From Brachynemurus nebulosus (taxonomy: Eukaryota > Arthropoda > Insecta > Neuroptera > Myrmeleontidae): 64,000 nucleotides of DNA. The notes under the pieces were generated by a model, which made no database searches, had not been told where the DNA came from, and was given only the letters and a program-made list of their open reading frames with translations. The DNA lies in the NCBI GenBank assembly GCA_035578155.1, contig JAPWDM010000007.1:38724413-38788412 (forward strand). The letters are read 5' to 3'. Positions 26,079 to 37,769 of the stretch are shown piece by piece (positions within the stretch are counted from its first letter, which is position 1; every line of letters starts with the position of its first letter). The translations under genes and the position numbers were made by a program.

Positions 26079-29000
26079 TTAGTCATATTTGGCAAACGTT
26101 TTATCAGTGGACTGTTGCTGTTGTTGCGCGACAACTTGCGACACCTGTAACAATCAATTAAACAAACTACTTTGTATTTGCATGGAATGTTTCCCGGGGT
26201 CGCACTGATCAAATACCTGCGGTACACTGGCCGGTTGTGAGGCGCTAACACGTTGTATGGCGGGCTGTTGGGCGGGATTCTGTTGCGGCGGCCCACCCCA
26301 TTGACCCGACGTCGTCTGTGACGCACCACTAATTTCCTGAGGCACTCCGGTACTGCCAGCAGCAGTCTGAGACATCCATCCTAAAAAATCTATGCAAATT
26401 TTTCGCCATTATTTATCAATAAATTTTTTTGACGTACCAATGTCAGCTTTACAACCTACTTTGCTGGCTTGCATTTTGAGGCGGTTGATTGGCATTTTGC
26501 GATGCGAATCCTTGATTGAAACCCTCTTGGGTTTGACCGTGACCAGATGTTGGTTGTAAATTTGAAATTAAACCCCACCCTAAAATAAATTCAATAATTG
26601 TATTGCACATATTCACAATTCAAAATAGTGGCGGAGAACTTAAAAGAAAATTTAAAAAACAATCAATAAGTAATTTTATCGATAAATTAACACGAATTAA
26701 TGTTTAAATTTCTTACTTTCTCTGGTTTTTTATTCACATTATGCACTTTAATGAGCATTTTTTGCACAGAAAATCGCATAAAAAGGGTTTTACTATCATT
26801 TGAGAAAAAGCTATTCTCCACCACTATTGCGCAAATACTATTTGAAAAATATATTTAGCAATATGAGTCAATTTTGAGTGCTATAAAAAATTGCACTGAT
26901 AAATAAACTGAGAAATTCCACCTGCTTGATTAAGAGCAGCAGCTACAAGAGCTGGACTCATTGGTAGGGCACCTAGGTTAAGCGGACCCATGTTAAGACC
27001 TGCAGCACCTGTCGGATTTCCGGCATTCGGTTGTCCACCTTGTGTTGTCCCGCCCACACCTTGGCTTCCCACTCCCGACTGCGAATTACTACCGGCAACT
27101 TGTCCACTACCTTGACTACTGTTTTGACTCGACGCTGATGTTATTCCTAAGGCTTGTAAATTGGGCATGTCGAGATTTCCACGCGGCGAAACGTTCCATC
27201 CGCCATTATTATATCGACTGGTACTTCCGTATAACTGTTTTGAACGATATTAGTCATGAGAATTTTTGTTTCGATTGCGAAATAACCAGGGCTGGGTCAA
27301 ATGGCTCAAGAAAATACGTTGATTCTTAGCCGTGGCTTATATTACCTGATCACCACCCCGCGTTCCGGTCAACATGCCGGGTAACGGCGTGCCCCGTTGC
27401 GTACCGATACCGCCTAAGTTACTCTGATGGTGGCTCAAATTGCCGGTATGATGTTGCATGCTTGCCCCGTACATGCCGGCGCCCATATTATGGCCGCCCG
27501 TGGAGCCGAGGCCAGTGGTAACGTGATGTAAACCGCCGATACCGTGATGAGTCCCACTTCCTGGATGATGTCCACCGAAACTAGGTTGACTGGACGCACC
27601 GGTATTACCACCACCTGGTGCATGGTTGCCTCCGTAGCCGCCTATCTGACCCCCGTACTGATTCGACATCGACGGTTGATTCATATGGTGTTGACTGTTT
27701 CTAGATTCAGTTTTTGGTGCCGCATTTGAAACGTGGACCGACACGCCTTTGATAATATGATCTTCTCCTAAAATTTATACAATAATGCGTTGTTTTTTTT
27801 CTTATTGAGACATGCGCGGTTGTTACGGGTTAGTATGACCTACTCTGTGTTCTCAAATTCATTCAAAGGATTTTTAATTGAGTGTTATTTACTATCAATA
27901 AATAAAATCCTTATTTCGCAATGATTATATATCAATAGATAAAATGATTATATTGATCGAAACATGTCCTAAGAGTTTCTAAAGTAAAACTGATGTTTTA
28001 TCATCAGCTATAGTTCAAATTTGAAGTCAATCGGGTAAAAATTGAATGACTTAGAGATCCGACAAGGGAGAAAAATGTATAAATAAATATGAAAATAATT
28101 TGCGTTGTCAACTTTTCACTATATTTAATAGTCTAAATTACGAACCGGTTTTCGAACGATTAGCTCATCATCAGGTATCAAACAACATTGAGGAATTGGT
28201 TCGTAATTTAAACAATTAAATATAGTGAAAAGTTGACAACGCAAATTATTTTCATATTTATTTATAATATGGATTTTAATAGATTTGAGCGTTACTTTAT
28301 GGTATTCCATATTTGCAAATATTAAACAAATACTTTACTTTGCAAAATACCACTTTTATTTTTGAAACAATATTGTCACAGTTTCAAAAATAAAAGTGGT
28401 ATTTTGCAAAGTAAAGTATTTGTTTATTATTTACAAATATGGATTTTCCCAAAGTAAATCTTTTTAGGGAGAAAAATGTGATTGTTTACAAAACCGAATC
28501 TCAAAAAACCTTTTCATTTTTTTTTTAAATTTGAGGTTATGACTCCTGAATTTGTGAACACAAAGTGAAATTACCCGTTAACTGCTACTCACCACATAAA
28601 CTTTGAGCTACATCCGGTTCTAAAAAGGTAACAAAACTAAAAGCACGAAAAGGCTTCGGAATAAACACATCCGTAACTTCACCAAATTTACTGAAATATT
28701 CCCGAAGATCATCGGCAGTCATATCCTCTGTACATCTTCCGACAAAAACTTTGCATGGCACTTGTTGAATCATTCCTTCCTGAAAAGAATGCCATTATCT
28801 CCAACAGATACAATAAATTTTTGATTTTTTTTTTTTTTTTTTAATTAACAAACGTTTGACGTTACTGAATTAATTGTTACTTTAAAAAATAATTTTAGTA
28901 ATAGGTCACTTGTCCATAAAACTTGGGCATTCAAATTTTGAGTGGTGTCTTCGATCTTCGTTCAGTATTCAAACCCTCTTCTGAATTAATACGTAGCAAC

Positions 29001-31024
29001 TCTGAAACTGGACAAGCGGAATTTGAAAGAATTGTGGAACGCACCACAACGCACCACGCCTTTCTACATTCACAATCTTCCAAATAATAAAAAAAAACAA
29101 CAACAACAGAAATCCACCATTCCAAAATCAAAATCAAAAAACTTTTATTATCACATTTCCAAATATTTCACTTGCACTACCTTGCGACTTAACCTTTGTA
29201 CATCGACGTTCTATAAATACTAAAGAAACAAAAATTGGCCAAGTATAAATTGTCTAGTTACCTTTGAATTTGGAACTTTTACATCACACCATCGTCCATC
29301 GATCATATGTCTTTGGCCTAGAACACGCAGTTGTGACTCATACGACGCGAAACGTATAAAACCAAAACCTTTCGATTGTCCCGTTTTCGTATCTTTTTTC
29401 ACCTACAACAAATATCGCAATGTATTACACAAATAACATACACTAACGCTCCTTTCACATTGTACGGTTTTTGCCGTACGGTCACGGCAAAATGTCGTTG
29501 CCGTGCCGTGCCGTGTAGCAGCCGTCTCTTGCCACTGCACTTGACGGTTGCCGTACGGCGTTTTTAGCTGAGTAGTGTATTTAATTAAATCGATTCTTTC
29601 ACATTAGACGGTTTTTTAACGTACGGCATATTAACAATATTTTGTTGAATTTCATGTTAATTATTACGGCTGCGGTTACATTGGATACGAATTCGTACGA
29701 AAATTGATTCGTACGACTGTGTGGTTACATTGGATACGGAATCGTAATACAAATTCGTATTTAAATTTAAATTGAAAACCGTTAGTACATATTGCATGAT
29801 ATTAAACAATGGATCCAGTTACCGAATCTTATTTATTAAAATCACCGTTTTCAAAATTTCTAATTATAGAAAACAAACAATTCTGGGTAAACGATTATTT
29901 ATTATTCATATAGAGTAAAAAAAGCTAAGTTCTGGAATTACTTTGAGGAAATTTTTCAAGACGAACAAAAATTTTTAGAATACTTGAACATGTCGCAAGT
30001 CACATTCAATTACGTTTTAAAATCTACTGAATTTCAGCTTCAATATTTAGTTAATTAATTTTTTATTACACATACTTAAAATGTTTTTTGTTAACTTAGG
30101 TTAGCTTTATTCTCATTCGACAATTTTTTATTTAACTTTCTATTATGATAATATTTATATTTTTGATCCCTTAAAGACCGCCTTTCTTCAACAAAAACAA
30201 TTATTTTTTCTATATCCATTGCATTTTTTTCGTACGAATTCGCAGCAATTCGCACAATTTTGGTCATATCAAAAAGTCGTACGAGCTCGTACGAAAGAGT
30301 CGTAAGCAGTGTAACCACGCATGTCTAAATGTATGCATTTGTTTAATTCGTATAAACTCGTATGAATTCGTACGAATGAATTTTCGGATGAATTCGTATC
30401 CAGTGTAACCGCTACCTAATTTTATTTGTGAAATGGATGAAATATCACGGCAAAAAGTTGTACGGTTCTTTTTTCCCGTACGGCGACAACCGTACAATGT
30501 GAAAGGAGCGTAACCCCGTCACTGGCGTCTGTACCTGAGCCATTAAAACTTCCCCAAACGCCTCAAAATATTCCCGTAAATTCTGTTCGGTCGTTTTCCA
30601 CGGTAATCCTAACACAATCAAATCTGTACACCGCAATTTCGTTTCCATTCGTTTTGTTTTTGCCGTTGAATTTTCAATGGTATCGTCCGATTTTCGCTTA
30701 TTCTCTTTTGGGAACACACAATAAAACACCTAAAATCAAATAGCACAATCCGTAAAGCACCAAAATTTTTTTTTTTTTTTTTTTTGGGCACGTTCACTGA
30801 CGTACCTGATTACCCCATCCTTCATCGGGCGGCGGATGTAAACGACCCTCGTTCAATCGTACACCTCGCATCGTCCGCGAATCCGGATTACGATATTTGA
30901 GACCACTGGCCCCAGGAAATTGACCGGACAGTGTTGATAGTAGTAATGTTCCATCTTCTTCGGTGGGAAGTTCGATCGGCTCTTCGCCTTCCTCCTCGGC
31001 CACTTGCAAATATTCAATGGACAT
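26079..31024 (-). CDS. TBPH: TDP-43 / TBPH RNA-binding protein, nine coding exons
   Basis: Nuclear RNA/DNA-binding protein of the TARDBP family, acting in splicing control and transcript stability. Coding exons: 31024-30806, 30729-30535, 29402-29262, 28779-28593, 27767-27346, 27234-26922, 26579-26460, 26380-26217, 26144-26079. All have GT/AG borders and consistent phases, giving 608 residues. Residues 1-76 are the N-terminal oligomerisation domain ([20 protein letters not shown]). A bipartite nuclear signal lies at 84-100 (KRK...KTKR). RRM1 is about 109-183 with RNP2 LIVLGL and RNP1 [11 protein letters not shown]2 is about 194-266 with RNP2 VFVGRC and RNP1 RAFSFVTF. The rest is a Gly/Ser/Gln/Asn/His-rich low-complexity tail containing [11 protein letters not shown], which I know from insect TBPH. 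The tail is longer than in vertebrates. Failing to splice exon 7 gives an alternative end. Intron 2 carries nested transposons and intron 4 a hammerhead-bearing repeat. Untranslated exons were not located. Confidence 0.97.
28083..28260. repeat. Inverted pair of a hammerhead-bearing repeat (TBPH intron 4)
   Basis: AATATGAAAATAATTTGCGT ... GTCTAAATTACGAACC on one side is mirrored by GGTTCGTAATTTAAAC ... TTATTTTCATATT on the other. Two copies of one repeat therefore lie head to head, only one of them with the full hammerhead core. A single copy is at 35401-35515. Paired partial copies with ribozyme motifs are known for Penelope-like elements; that assignment is inferred, since no reverse transcriptase is present. 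Confidence 0.7.
28131..28185 (-). ncRNA. Hammerhead ribozyme-like motif, copy A
   Basis: Read on the minus strand: core box CUGAUGA, one extra U, stem II GAGC/GUUC, box GAAA, a short self-pairing stem III (ACCGGU), cleavage triplet ending UC, then GUA pairing with the UAC before the core. A second stem I segment GUUU/AGAC lies beyond an internal loop. An extra nucleotide after the CUGANGA box is known in some natural hammerheads. Folding was done by eye only. Confidence 0.55.
28265..28445. repeat. Head-to-head repeat, AAAAGTGGTATTTT family (TBPH intron 4)
   Basis: Palindromic pair joined at AATATTGTCACAG, with outer flank GGTATTCCATATTTGC on one side. It lies directly beside the hammerhead repeat pair, so the two may be parts of one larger element. 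Confidence 0.75.
29809..30058 (+). pseudogene. PIF/Harbinger transposase N-terminal remnant
   Basis: It starts ATGGATCCAG and reads a KQFWVNDYL segment. After a stop and frameshift near 29920 it continues [20 protein letters not shown] then [11 protein letters not shown] before TAA. The FWV...(R/K)...F...YFRMS-like spacing matches the region just before the catalytic domain in insect PIF/HARBI transposases. The DDE catalytic domain is entirely missing. Confidence 0.65.
30091..30219 (-). pseudogene. MADF (Myb/SANT-like) domain remnant
   Basis: It reads [20 protein letters not shown] then [21 protein letters not shown], recognisable as the first two helices of a MADF DNA-binding domain with substitutions at the expected tryptophans (LWD to LRD; KLWNEI to KLSNEN). 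MADF/Myb-like proteins are the accessory gene of PIF/Harbinger elements. No intact frame extends beyond it. Confidence 0.6.
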
Positions 31025-31925
31025 TTTTGTTTTTATAAAATTAATGTTAGGTACGTTTCAGGCAAAAACATAAGGTACTATTAATAGTAATAGAAATTTT
31101 TGTGGAACATTTCTCAAAAAAAAAAAAAAATACAGTTCTTGTCAAAATTGGATTAAACTGAATATAATTAAATTATATAATCATTTAAACTGAACATTAT
31201 CAAGCATTTTAATTGAAAATATTTCACTTAAAATCATAAATTCACCGTATTATTTTTTAAATATATATTTAAATCACTAAATTAGTTATACGGAAAAGAT
31301 CTTATGTAGGGGCCTAATCGAAATACATATATGTTATAAATATATATATATATATATATATAGATATAATTTTTTTTTTTTAAATATAATGAAATTTCAC
31401 GAATTTAGCAGTCATGCAAAATGTTTCGAATAAAAATTATAAAAGGTAACATTCAATTGGGACATCTTTGCAACAAATTCACACATATTTTTACAATTAT
31501 ATTACATCCAAACAAAACACACACAACGGAACCATTCAGACAAGATGGCGTAACACTTGTTTATTTTTATATCGGTCACAAATAATGTACACATTGGACA
31601 ACCCTTACAACACTCGTGTTATTTACACGTCGACATTATTCTAATTTTATACCAAAAAAAATTTGAATTATTAATGGTTTTATGGTTATAATTAAAAATA
31701 TAAAATATATAAATAAAATAATTTAACTCTTTGAATGCCAACGATGAACAGTAAACAAAATAATTGACCAATGATTACTAGAACTTTTCAGTCTTATAAT
31801 TCAATAAAATGTTGGTTTCACGGATAAGCCCAGTAAAAATGGACGTGGCATTCAAAATGTTAACAAACAACAATTAAAATTTTTGTAAAAATCAACAATG
31901 TAAAAAATTATTTTAATTGTTAGCG
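31025..31925. other. TBPH 5' flank
   Basis: AT-rich, with a (TA)n run near 31330-31362. Presumably holds the promoter and 5' untranslated sequence of TBPH; no TATA box or initiator can be singled out in such AT-rich DNA. Confidence 0.35.
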
Positions 31926-32235
31926 AATTTCCAGAATGGAATTCAGCTATTACAGCCACTGTCATGACGCGATTTGGGCCCGAGACTATGACAGAAATTT
32001 GTTTTGAGGTCCCTAAAAACCGAAAATAATATTCACTAAAATTTATGTGTCCGCACATAAATTTTCCGCACGATAACTCTCGAACGAATGTTACACCATG
32101 GAAACGGGGAGAAAAAGTCACACAAAAAAGGTCTTTAAACTATTATTCTATGTCAACTAGTTTCCGACAAAAATTAATTTTTTTAAACGGAAATTCGCTA
32201 TGTTATGCGGGATGCTGCGACGGGGGTATTTTTTT
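31926..32235. repeat. Fragment of the GCAGCATCC(T/C)GC family
   Basis: It carries GCATCCCGCATAACATAG (minus strand), the AACTATTATTCTATGTCAAC block of the palindrome at 6586-7903, and a GCTATTACAGCCACTGTCAT block shared in reverse complement with 44700-44800. This is one end of a dispersed element, not coding. Confidence 0.65.
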
Positions 32236-32284
32236 CTTCTAAACAAAAGAAGACAAATTTGAGAAATAAATTTGAAAACCTATA

Positions 32285-33150
32285 AGGTAAAAGACCCGGT
32301 AATTGACCCTGGCCCAGTTTCTGAACTTTTCAACTTTGTTATAAATTAATAAAAAAACTATATTTTAAATAAGAAAAAAAATAAATTCTTAATTTAAAGT
32401 AATCTATTCTGTGTCTAATGAACAGCAATTTAAAAAGTTTAGAATATATTAACTAAATGAAAAAAAATTTTTGAGTTTAAAATGTGTGTAAAAACTATTT
32501 TTTTGGTAGTTTCCTAACAGTTTATGTTACAAAGTACTCATTTTGATCTGTGCAATATTCATCATGTAAGTATGAAAACTTAATTAAAAATATATGAGCA
32601 GGTTAATATTTGTTTAAAATTTATTTTAAAATATTTATAAAATACCTTAGAATGATTTTTATTATTGAAATATGAGGGTCAATTACTAGGCTCACTTCTA
32701 AAGTGGTATGGCCCAATTAAATTCTAACCAGTTTTTGTTAGTTATTTTGTTATTTATAGTTATCTTCGATTAGTTTTTGTTATTTTTCATAACGTATATA
32801 ACATTAAACATTCATTTTTATCAATAAAAAATTATCTATAAATTAAATTTTAAAAAACTGTATTTTTAAATTTAAGAATCAGAAACTAGGCCACTGTCGG
32901 GGTCAGAAACTGTCACATGAGAAATTTTGAAGGTCAAAAACTGGGTCCTTTTTGTCAATTTTTAAAACATTAAATTATTAATTCAATTCAAATAATTATT
33001 TTACTTGTATGACTTTATTTTGAAAGCCATAAACTAGTTGATAAAATTATTAATTGTCTCTTAAATTTAAACTTATATTTATTACTGTCGTTTAACCTCA
33101 GCCGTCACTCTTAAAAGGACAGAAACTAGGCCCGTTACCTTACAGAGATT
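32285..33150. mobile_element. Possible element with short AAGGTAA ends
   Basis: The left AAGGTAAAAGACCCGG and the right CCCGTTACCTTA are weak inverted ends. AGAAACTAGGCC-like blocks recur about every 200 bases inside. The boundaries are uncertain and there is no clear target duplication. Confidence 0.3.
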
Positions 33151-33486
33151 CCTACTTAAATCTAACAAAATTAAACCAATATTTAAAATATTTAGAGTTG
33201 ATTTAAAGTACAGTACAAGCTCTCAATAATCCATAATCCATTCACTACATCTCAGTAGAAATCCTATTCCGTCTTTCGTTTCGAGTCAGATTTGAACGTT
33301 ACTCTCAACAAATGACACTTCACATTATTATTATTATTATTATTATTATATCGAATCTTTATTCTTAACCTGAATAGAATACCAGGATTTTGGATCTTTA
33401 TGTAAAATTTTATCGAAATTCGACAAGTAGGAGCCGGGATATAGTGGGTTAAAATAATTTCTATGTAATTGTTCATCGGATAAATT

Positions 33487-33844
33487 ATGGTGGGTAGATA
33501 TCAGGAGCACCATCTCTGTATCAAAAAGTGTCCATAGAAAGGCGTAAATAGTGGCGGCGCCACTGTAGCAAAAGAGTAAATTTAGAGAAGTACACAAGGA
33601 AAAAAGAACATCCGCGTTGTTATGTAATTATTATTTTTTTATTATAATTGTTAGATATAATAGTTTTATTATTTTAAAATTTTTTATAAAACTCAACACA
33701 AAAAAATCACTATACTCTTTTGCTACTCTAGCGCTATTCTGACGAGTTTTTGAACTGTTACTTAGTATTTAAAACGGGACACTTTTTGAACTACTTTTCT
33801 ATTGTTTTCCGGCCAAGATAGGCCTCCTGATATCTACCCTCCAT
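33487..33844. mobile_element. 358-bp MITE, ATGGNGGGTAGATATCAGG ends
   Basis: The left ATGGTGGGTAGATATCAGGA is mirrored by TCCTGATATCTACCCTCCAT. A second, 5'-truncated copy lies in the opposite orientation at 54730-55072. A TTATT-rich microsatellite precedes it (33327-33350). No coding. Confidence 0.8.
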
Positions 33845-34185
33845 AGGATGAATTCTACGTGATTCTGTAGGATATAAATAAATTCACGGTGTTTGCTATT
33901 TGCATAAATTCATTTTAATATACAATTTTTAAAAACAACAAATTCACAAATATGTCAAATTTAGTGTTGTAGCACTTGGCATTTTTTTTTTTTTTATTTT
34001 TAAAATTCTAATTTTTAACAGTTTTTACTTTTTTTTTTGTAATATTATATTATTGACTACATCTCTTTCTTATGTACTGTGTACTGGTTTTAAAATTATG
34101 AGGAGTATTCAAAGCGTTTTTTTTTTTTGAAATTTTATCCAATTGTAGGTACGAATCTAATTCACCTTAAACTTTTTTTAAGATA

Positions 34186-34585
34186 CAGTCGAACTTTGAT
34201 TATTAGCTCCACAACAAAATCAAGTTTAAATAAACTCTTTGTTGTTGTACATCATCAATGGGGGTTCGAATCCATGTCGAGAAGTAATTTTTTTTTAAGG
34301 TTGCCGGTCAAGGTTGTACGCGCAGTAGACAAACACAATTTCTATCACACTTTTATGCATATACGTTATATGTTTAATTCTTGTTGTCGCACTCTTTCAT
34401 TTGCGCATCTGACCGGCAACCTTATGTTGGTTGGGCTGTAAATATGAATATGATTGTGTATTAATTAAACTTAATTCTTATTTTGACAGCTAAGTACCAA
34501 AAGTGAATTTTATAGAATCAATAAAATCTAGCGAGGTTTTACTGTTTGTGTAACCTAAAGTGGTGCCAATAATCAAGTTAGACTG
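34186..34585. mobile_element. 400-bp pogo/Tc1-like MITE with TA duplication
   Basis: The ends CAGTCGAACTTTGATTATTA and, reverse-complemented, CAGTCTAACTTGATTATTGG are flanked by TA on both sides (34184-34185, 34586-34587). CAGTCGAACYTYGATTA-type ends with TA duplications are typical of pogo-like elements of the Tc1/mariner superfamily. It contains a B-box-like GGTTCGAATCC at 34263 and a nested smaller element. Confidence 0.75.
34297..34423. mobile_element. 127-bp MITE nested in the pogo-like element
   Basis: The ends AAGGTTGCCGGTCA and TGACCGGCAACCTT are exact inverted repeats. The interior is unrelated to its host element. The target duplication is unclear because of adjacent poly(T). Confidence 0.65.
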
Positions 34586-35400
34586 TATTTATTTTTAAAA
34601 AAAAATCAAACAATATCTTATAATTCATAATTTTAATATTTTTTCTCTATATGTTTGATACATTATTTATACGTATATGTACTTTTAAGGGGGGTATACA
34701 AATTTGAGCATTATATAAAACATGTCCTTTTAAAGATTTTAGGGTTGAGGGTGAATACGTATGTCACATACTGTGGCGAAATTTTCTTCGGAGTGTTTGT
34801 GACACGGAAAATTGTTTCTTTCACCTGGAATGCTTGTTAATACAGTCGAGTACAAAATTGTGATAACAGTAATCGCCTGTTACAGTCTGAACACTTTGGA
34901 GAATAACTGCAAATAATGTGTTGTGTTCTCTAATTGACTTAACGGGGAAATTCTACTTTGTTGGATCAAATTTTTTTTTTTTTTTTTTTTTTTATAAACT
35001 GTTGGAGTTGCTATTCGGGACAATAAAATGTCCGATTTTTAATATCAGATTTTTTTAGGTTGTTTTGAAAATGTAAAGCTAGTGTTTCACCTAACATCTA
35101 GATTTTATAAAATTATAATTTTATGTTAAAATTATGATTTTATTGTAAAATTATATTTTACGAGGTGTTTCACATAACATCTAGAATTCTAGATTTTGTA
35201 GTTCGATTATGTCGACTATAAGTGATTGAAAAAACGATTACTTAATATAATCAAAAAAAATGGCGTCAAATATCACTTTACAGAAAAAAAAACACTTACA
35301 GGCAGTTTTTAAAAAACATTTATGGTCGTTGTACAATTTAACATGGTACTAAATTTAAAGTTAGAATTTATTTTTTCCTCAATAATGTTAGTAATTTTCT

Positions 35401-35515
35401 AAATAAATATGAAAATAATTTGCGTTGTCAACTTTTCACTGTATTTAATTGTTTAAATTACGAACCGGTTTTCGAGTGATTAGCTCATCATCAGGTATCA
35501 AACAAGATTGAGTAA
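35401..35515 (-). repeat. Hammerhead-bearing repeat, single copy
   Basis: It shares AATATGAAAATAATTTGCGT ... GTTGTCAACTTTTCACT and the ribozyme core with 28083-28260. It lies inside the TIR element 35076-35791. Confidence 0.7.
35449..35505 (-). ncRNA. Hammerhead ribozyme-like motif, copy B
   Basis: Minus strand: stem I strand UUGUUU-GA-UAC, core CUGAUGA, extra U, stem II GAG/CUC, GAAA, stem III ACCGGU, UC cleavage site, then GUA-AUUU-AAACAA closing stem I with 3 + 6 base pairs around an internal loop. This is the best-formed of the two related copies. Assigned by visual folding; activity unknown. Confidence 0.6.
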
Positions 35516-36599
35516 TTTTCATCAATAATGTTCATTAAAAATATATCTAGATATACATTTGTTACATCTGTCACTTCTGTACATAAAATTTTTTAATTTT
35601 CGCCATTTTGTTTTTTAGGGGGGGGGGGTTAATTTTAATTGAAAAAGTAGAAAAATTTCTACTATTAAAATTATGATTTTATAAAATTTAGATTTTAAGT
35701 ATGTTACACCTACGATTACACTAAAATTTAAGCCACGCCCCCGTAAAATTATAATTTTATAAAATCTAGATGTTAGGTGAAACACTAGCTTTAATATAAA
35801 ATTGTAAGCATCATCCGAGTTTTTCACTCGTTTTCTCAATTTTGCCCGTGACTATCCCACATTTGTGACATACATATTTTTAGGCATTTAATAAATAATT
35901 TATTTGCTTCACTTTGTATTAATATATTTTAATATTTATTTTAAAAACCTATCTAAACTCTAAATATATAGTATTTGGATTGTTTCATTTGAAATCTAAC
36001 TAAACTCTTTTTAGCAATTTGTATTGCTGCTATCATTATGTCAGGAGTAAGGGGGGGTAACATTTACTTCGATATTTCGAGGTAATCACATAACTATACG
36101 TTTTTCTCTGTGTCGCTACCAATATTTATACTTTCTACAGTCCCTCTATCGGGTGTCTATTAATTTTTTTTTTTTGTTCAATCACGCCATTGGTTCGTTG
36201 GTTCATTATCTTTTACAGTAACATCAAACGTTCACACCATTATGTCCATTACTGTCCATACACATAGTATTTTGTTTGATTTGAACATTCGATGTGGTAC
36301 AGTACAGATCTAAATCATAATAAAAAAATAACAAGTAGGTGATAATAATTATTTGGATTTGTACTGTAGTTTGAATTAAGATATCGCACCTTTGGAGCAA
36401 CATTTACGTAACTGCAAGCGCATCGCTTTGCGCAAGTAGACAAAGTTGTGGACCTATATTACTAACATCAGTACTATCAAATAGATGGCAGTACATATGG
36501 GTACACGTGTTAAACATTCGTAATTTTAACTGCTTCAAAGCTGTGCGATATATTTTGACCACCGAGCGGCGTACATTGATCTCTAACAGAGCCGGAATA

Positions 36600-37130
<531 letters not shown>

Positions 37131-37246
37131 CTGCTATAAGTTTTATAATACAAATAATAAAATTTATAGTCGCCCGCAGTCCAAAATTTTCTCTACTCCA
37201 ACTCTGTTAGGAATCATTTTGTCCGCTCTCTAATTTTGATTTTCTC

Positions 37247-37320
37247 ACTGGCACGATAGGCTTTTTAATCGATTATTTCTTTGAATTTGAGTGACCATAA
37301 ATTGGGCTTATCGTGCCAGT
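37247..37320. repeat. 74-bp hairpin with ACTGGCACGATAGGC arms
   Basis: ACTGGCACGATAGGC at the left is mirrored by GGGCTTATCGTGCCAGT. It is probably a very small MITE. The plus-strand frame just downstream (37383-37766, 127 codons) has no start context or recognisable family. Confidence 0.55.
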
Positions 37321-37769
37321 TAGAACGTATCGCTTTAATATTTTTGAATTTTGTACGGAAGAAATAAGGAAGAAATTGTTACGTGAATTTTGGCGCACAC
37401 TTAAAAAAAATTGGAATCCCTAAACATTCGCCTTTTTTTCGAAATTTCCGTTTATACCTGTTTTCAGAAAATATTTTCGATTGGCTTCAAAACACAGCCT
37501 TATTCGAATTTTTTCACATAAATAATTATGTGACGTTTTTTGCTTCGTTTTTATTTAAAATTTTTTACATATGTAATTGGTCAAGTGCGTGCAGGTCGCG
37601 CACTAATTTAGGATTTCGTAGACAGAATATATTCAACAGTGTTACCGGTGTTATATTTTTGTATATTCAATCCACTGTATGTGCTACTATGGGAGTCAAT
37701 TACGTGATCAATTTGGTTGCCAATATCTCTTACATTAATATTATCGACTCAAGTTATCGGAAATAATTT

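Larger units (their letters stand above)
29668..30416. mobile_element. Inner PIF/Harbinger-derived element with decayed transposase and MADF frames
   Basis: Inverted ends GGCTGCGGTTACATTGGATA (left) and, reverse-complemented, GGTAGCGGTTACACTGGATA (right) enclose about 750 bp. Further AATTCGTACGA repeats lie inside. It contains a transposase N-terminal remnant on the plus strand and a MADF-like remnant on the minus strand, the two-gene content known for PIF/Harbinger. Both frames are broken, so it is dead. Confidence 0.75.
29447..30510. mobile_element. PIF/Harbinger-like TIR element in TBPH intron 2
   Basis: Exact 21-bp inverted ends starting CGCTCCTTTCACATTGTACG are flanked by TAA on both sides (29444-29446 and 30511-30513), the 3-bp duplication expected of PIF/Harbinger. 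Subterminal CCGTACGG blocks recur on both sides. The element is 1,064 bp because a second TIR element sits inside it. It occupies nearly the whole 1,132-nt intron between the exons that encode the first and second parts of RRM1. Confidence 0.85.
35076..35791. mobile_element. 716-bp TIR element with TA duplication
   Basis: Inverted ends of about 48 bp starting AAGCTAGTGTTTCACC and continuing ACATCTAGATTTTATAAAAT are flanked by TA on both sides (35074-35075, 35792-35793). A second GTGTTTCAC...ACATCTAGA block lies inside the left end. A hammerhead-bearing repeat (35401-35515) is inserted in it. No transposase. Confidence 0.75.

Noticed and set aside
34255..34275. tRNA gene suggested by GGTTCGAATCC
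   Set aside because: No A box, acceptor stem or anticodon arm can be folded around it.
37383..37766. 127-codon plus-strand frame
   Set aside because: It starts with GTG and has no Kozak context, splice partner or recognisable motif; hydrophobic composition is expected of AT-rich DNA.
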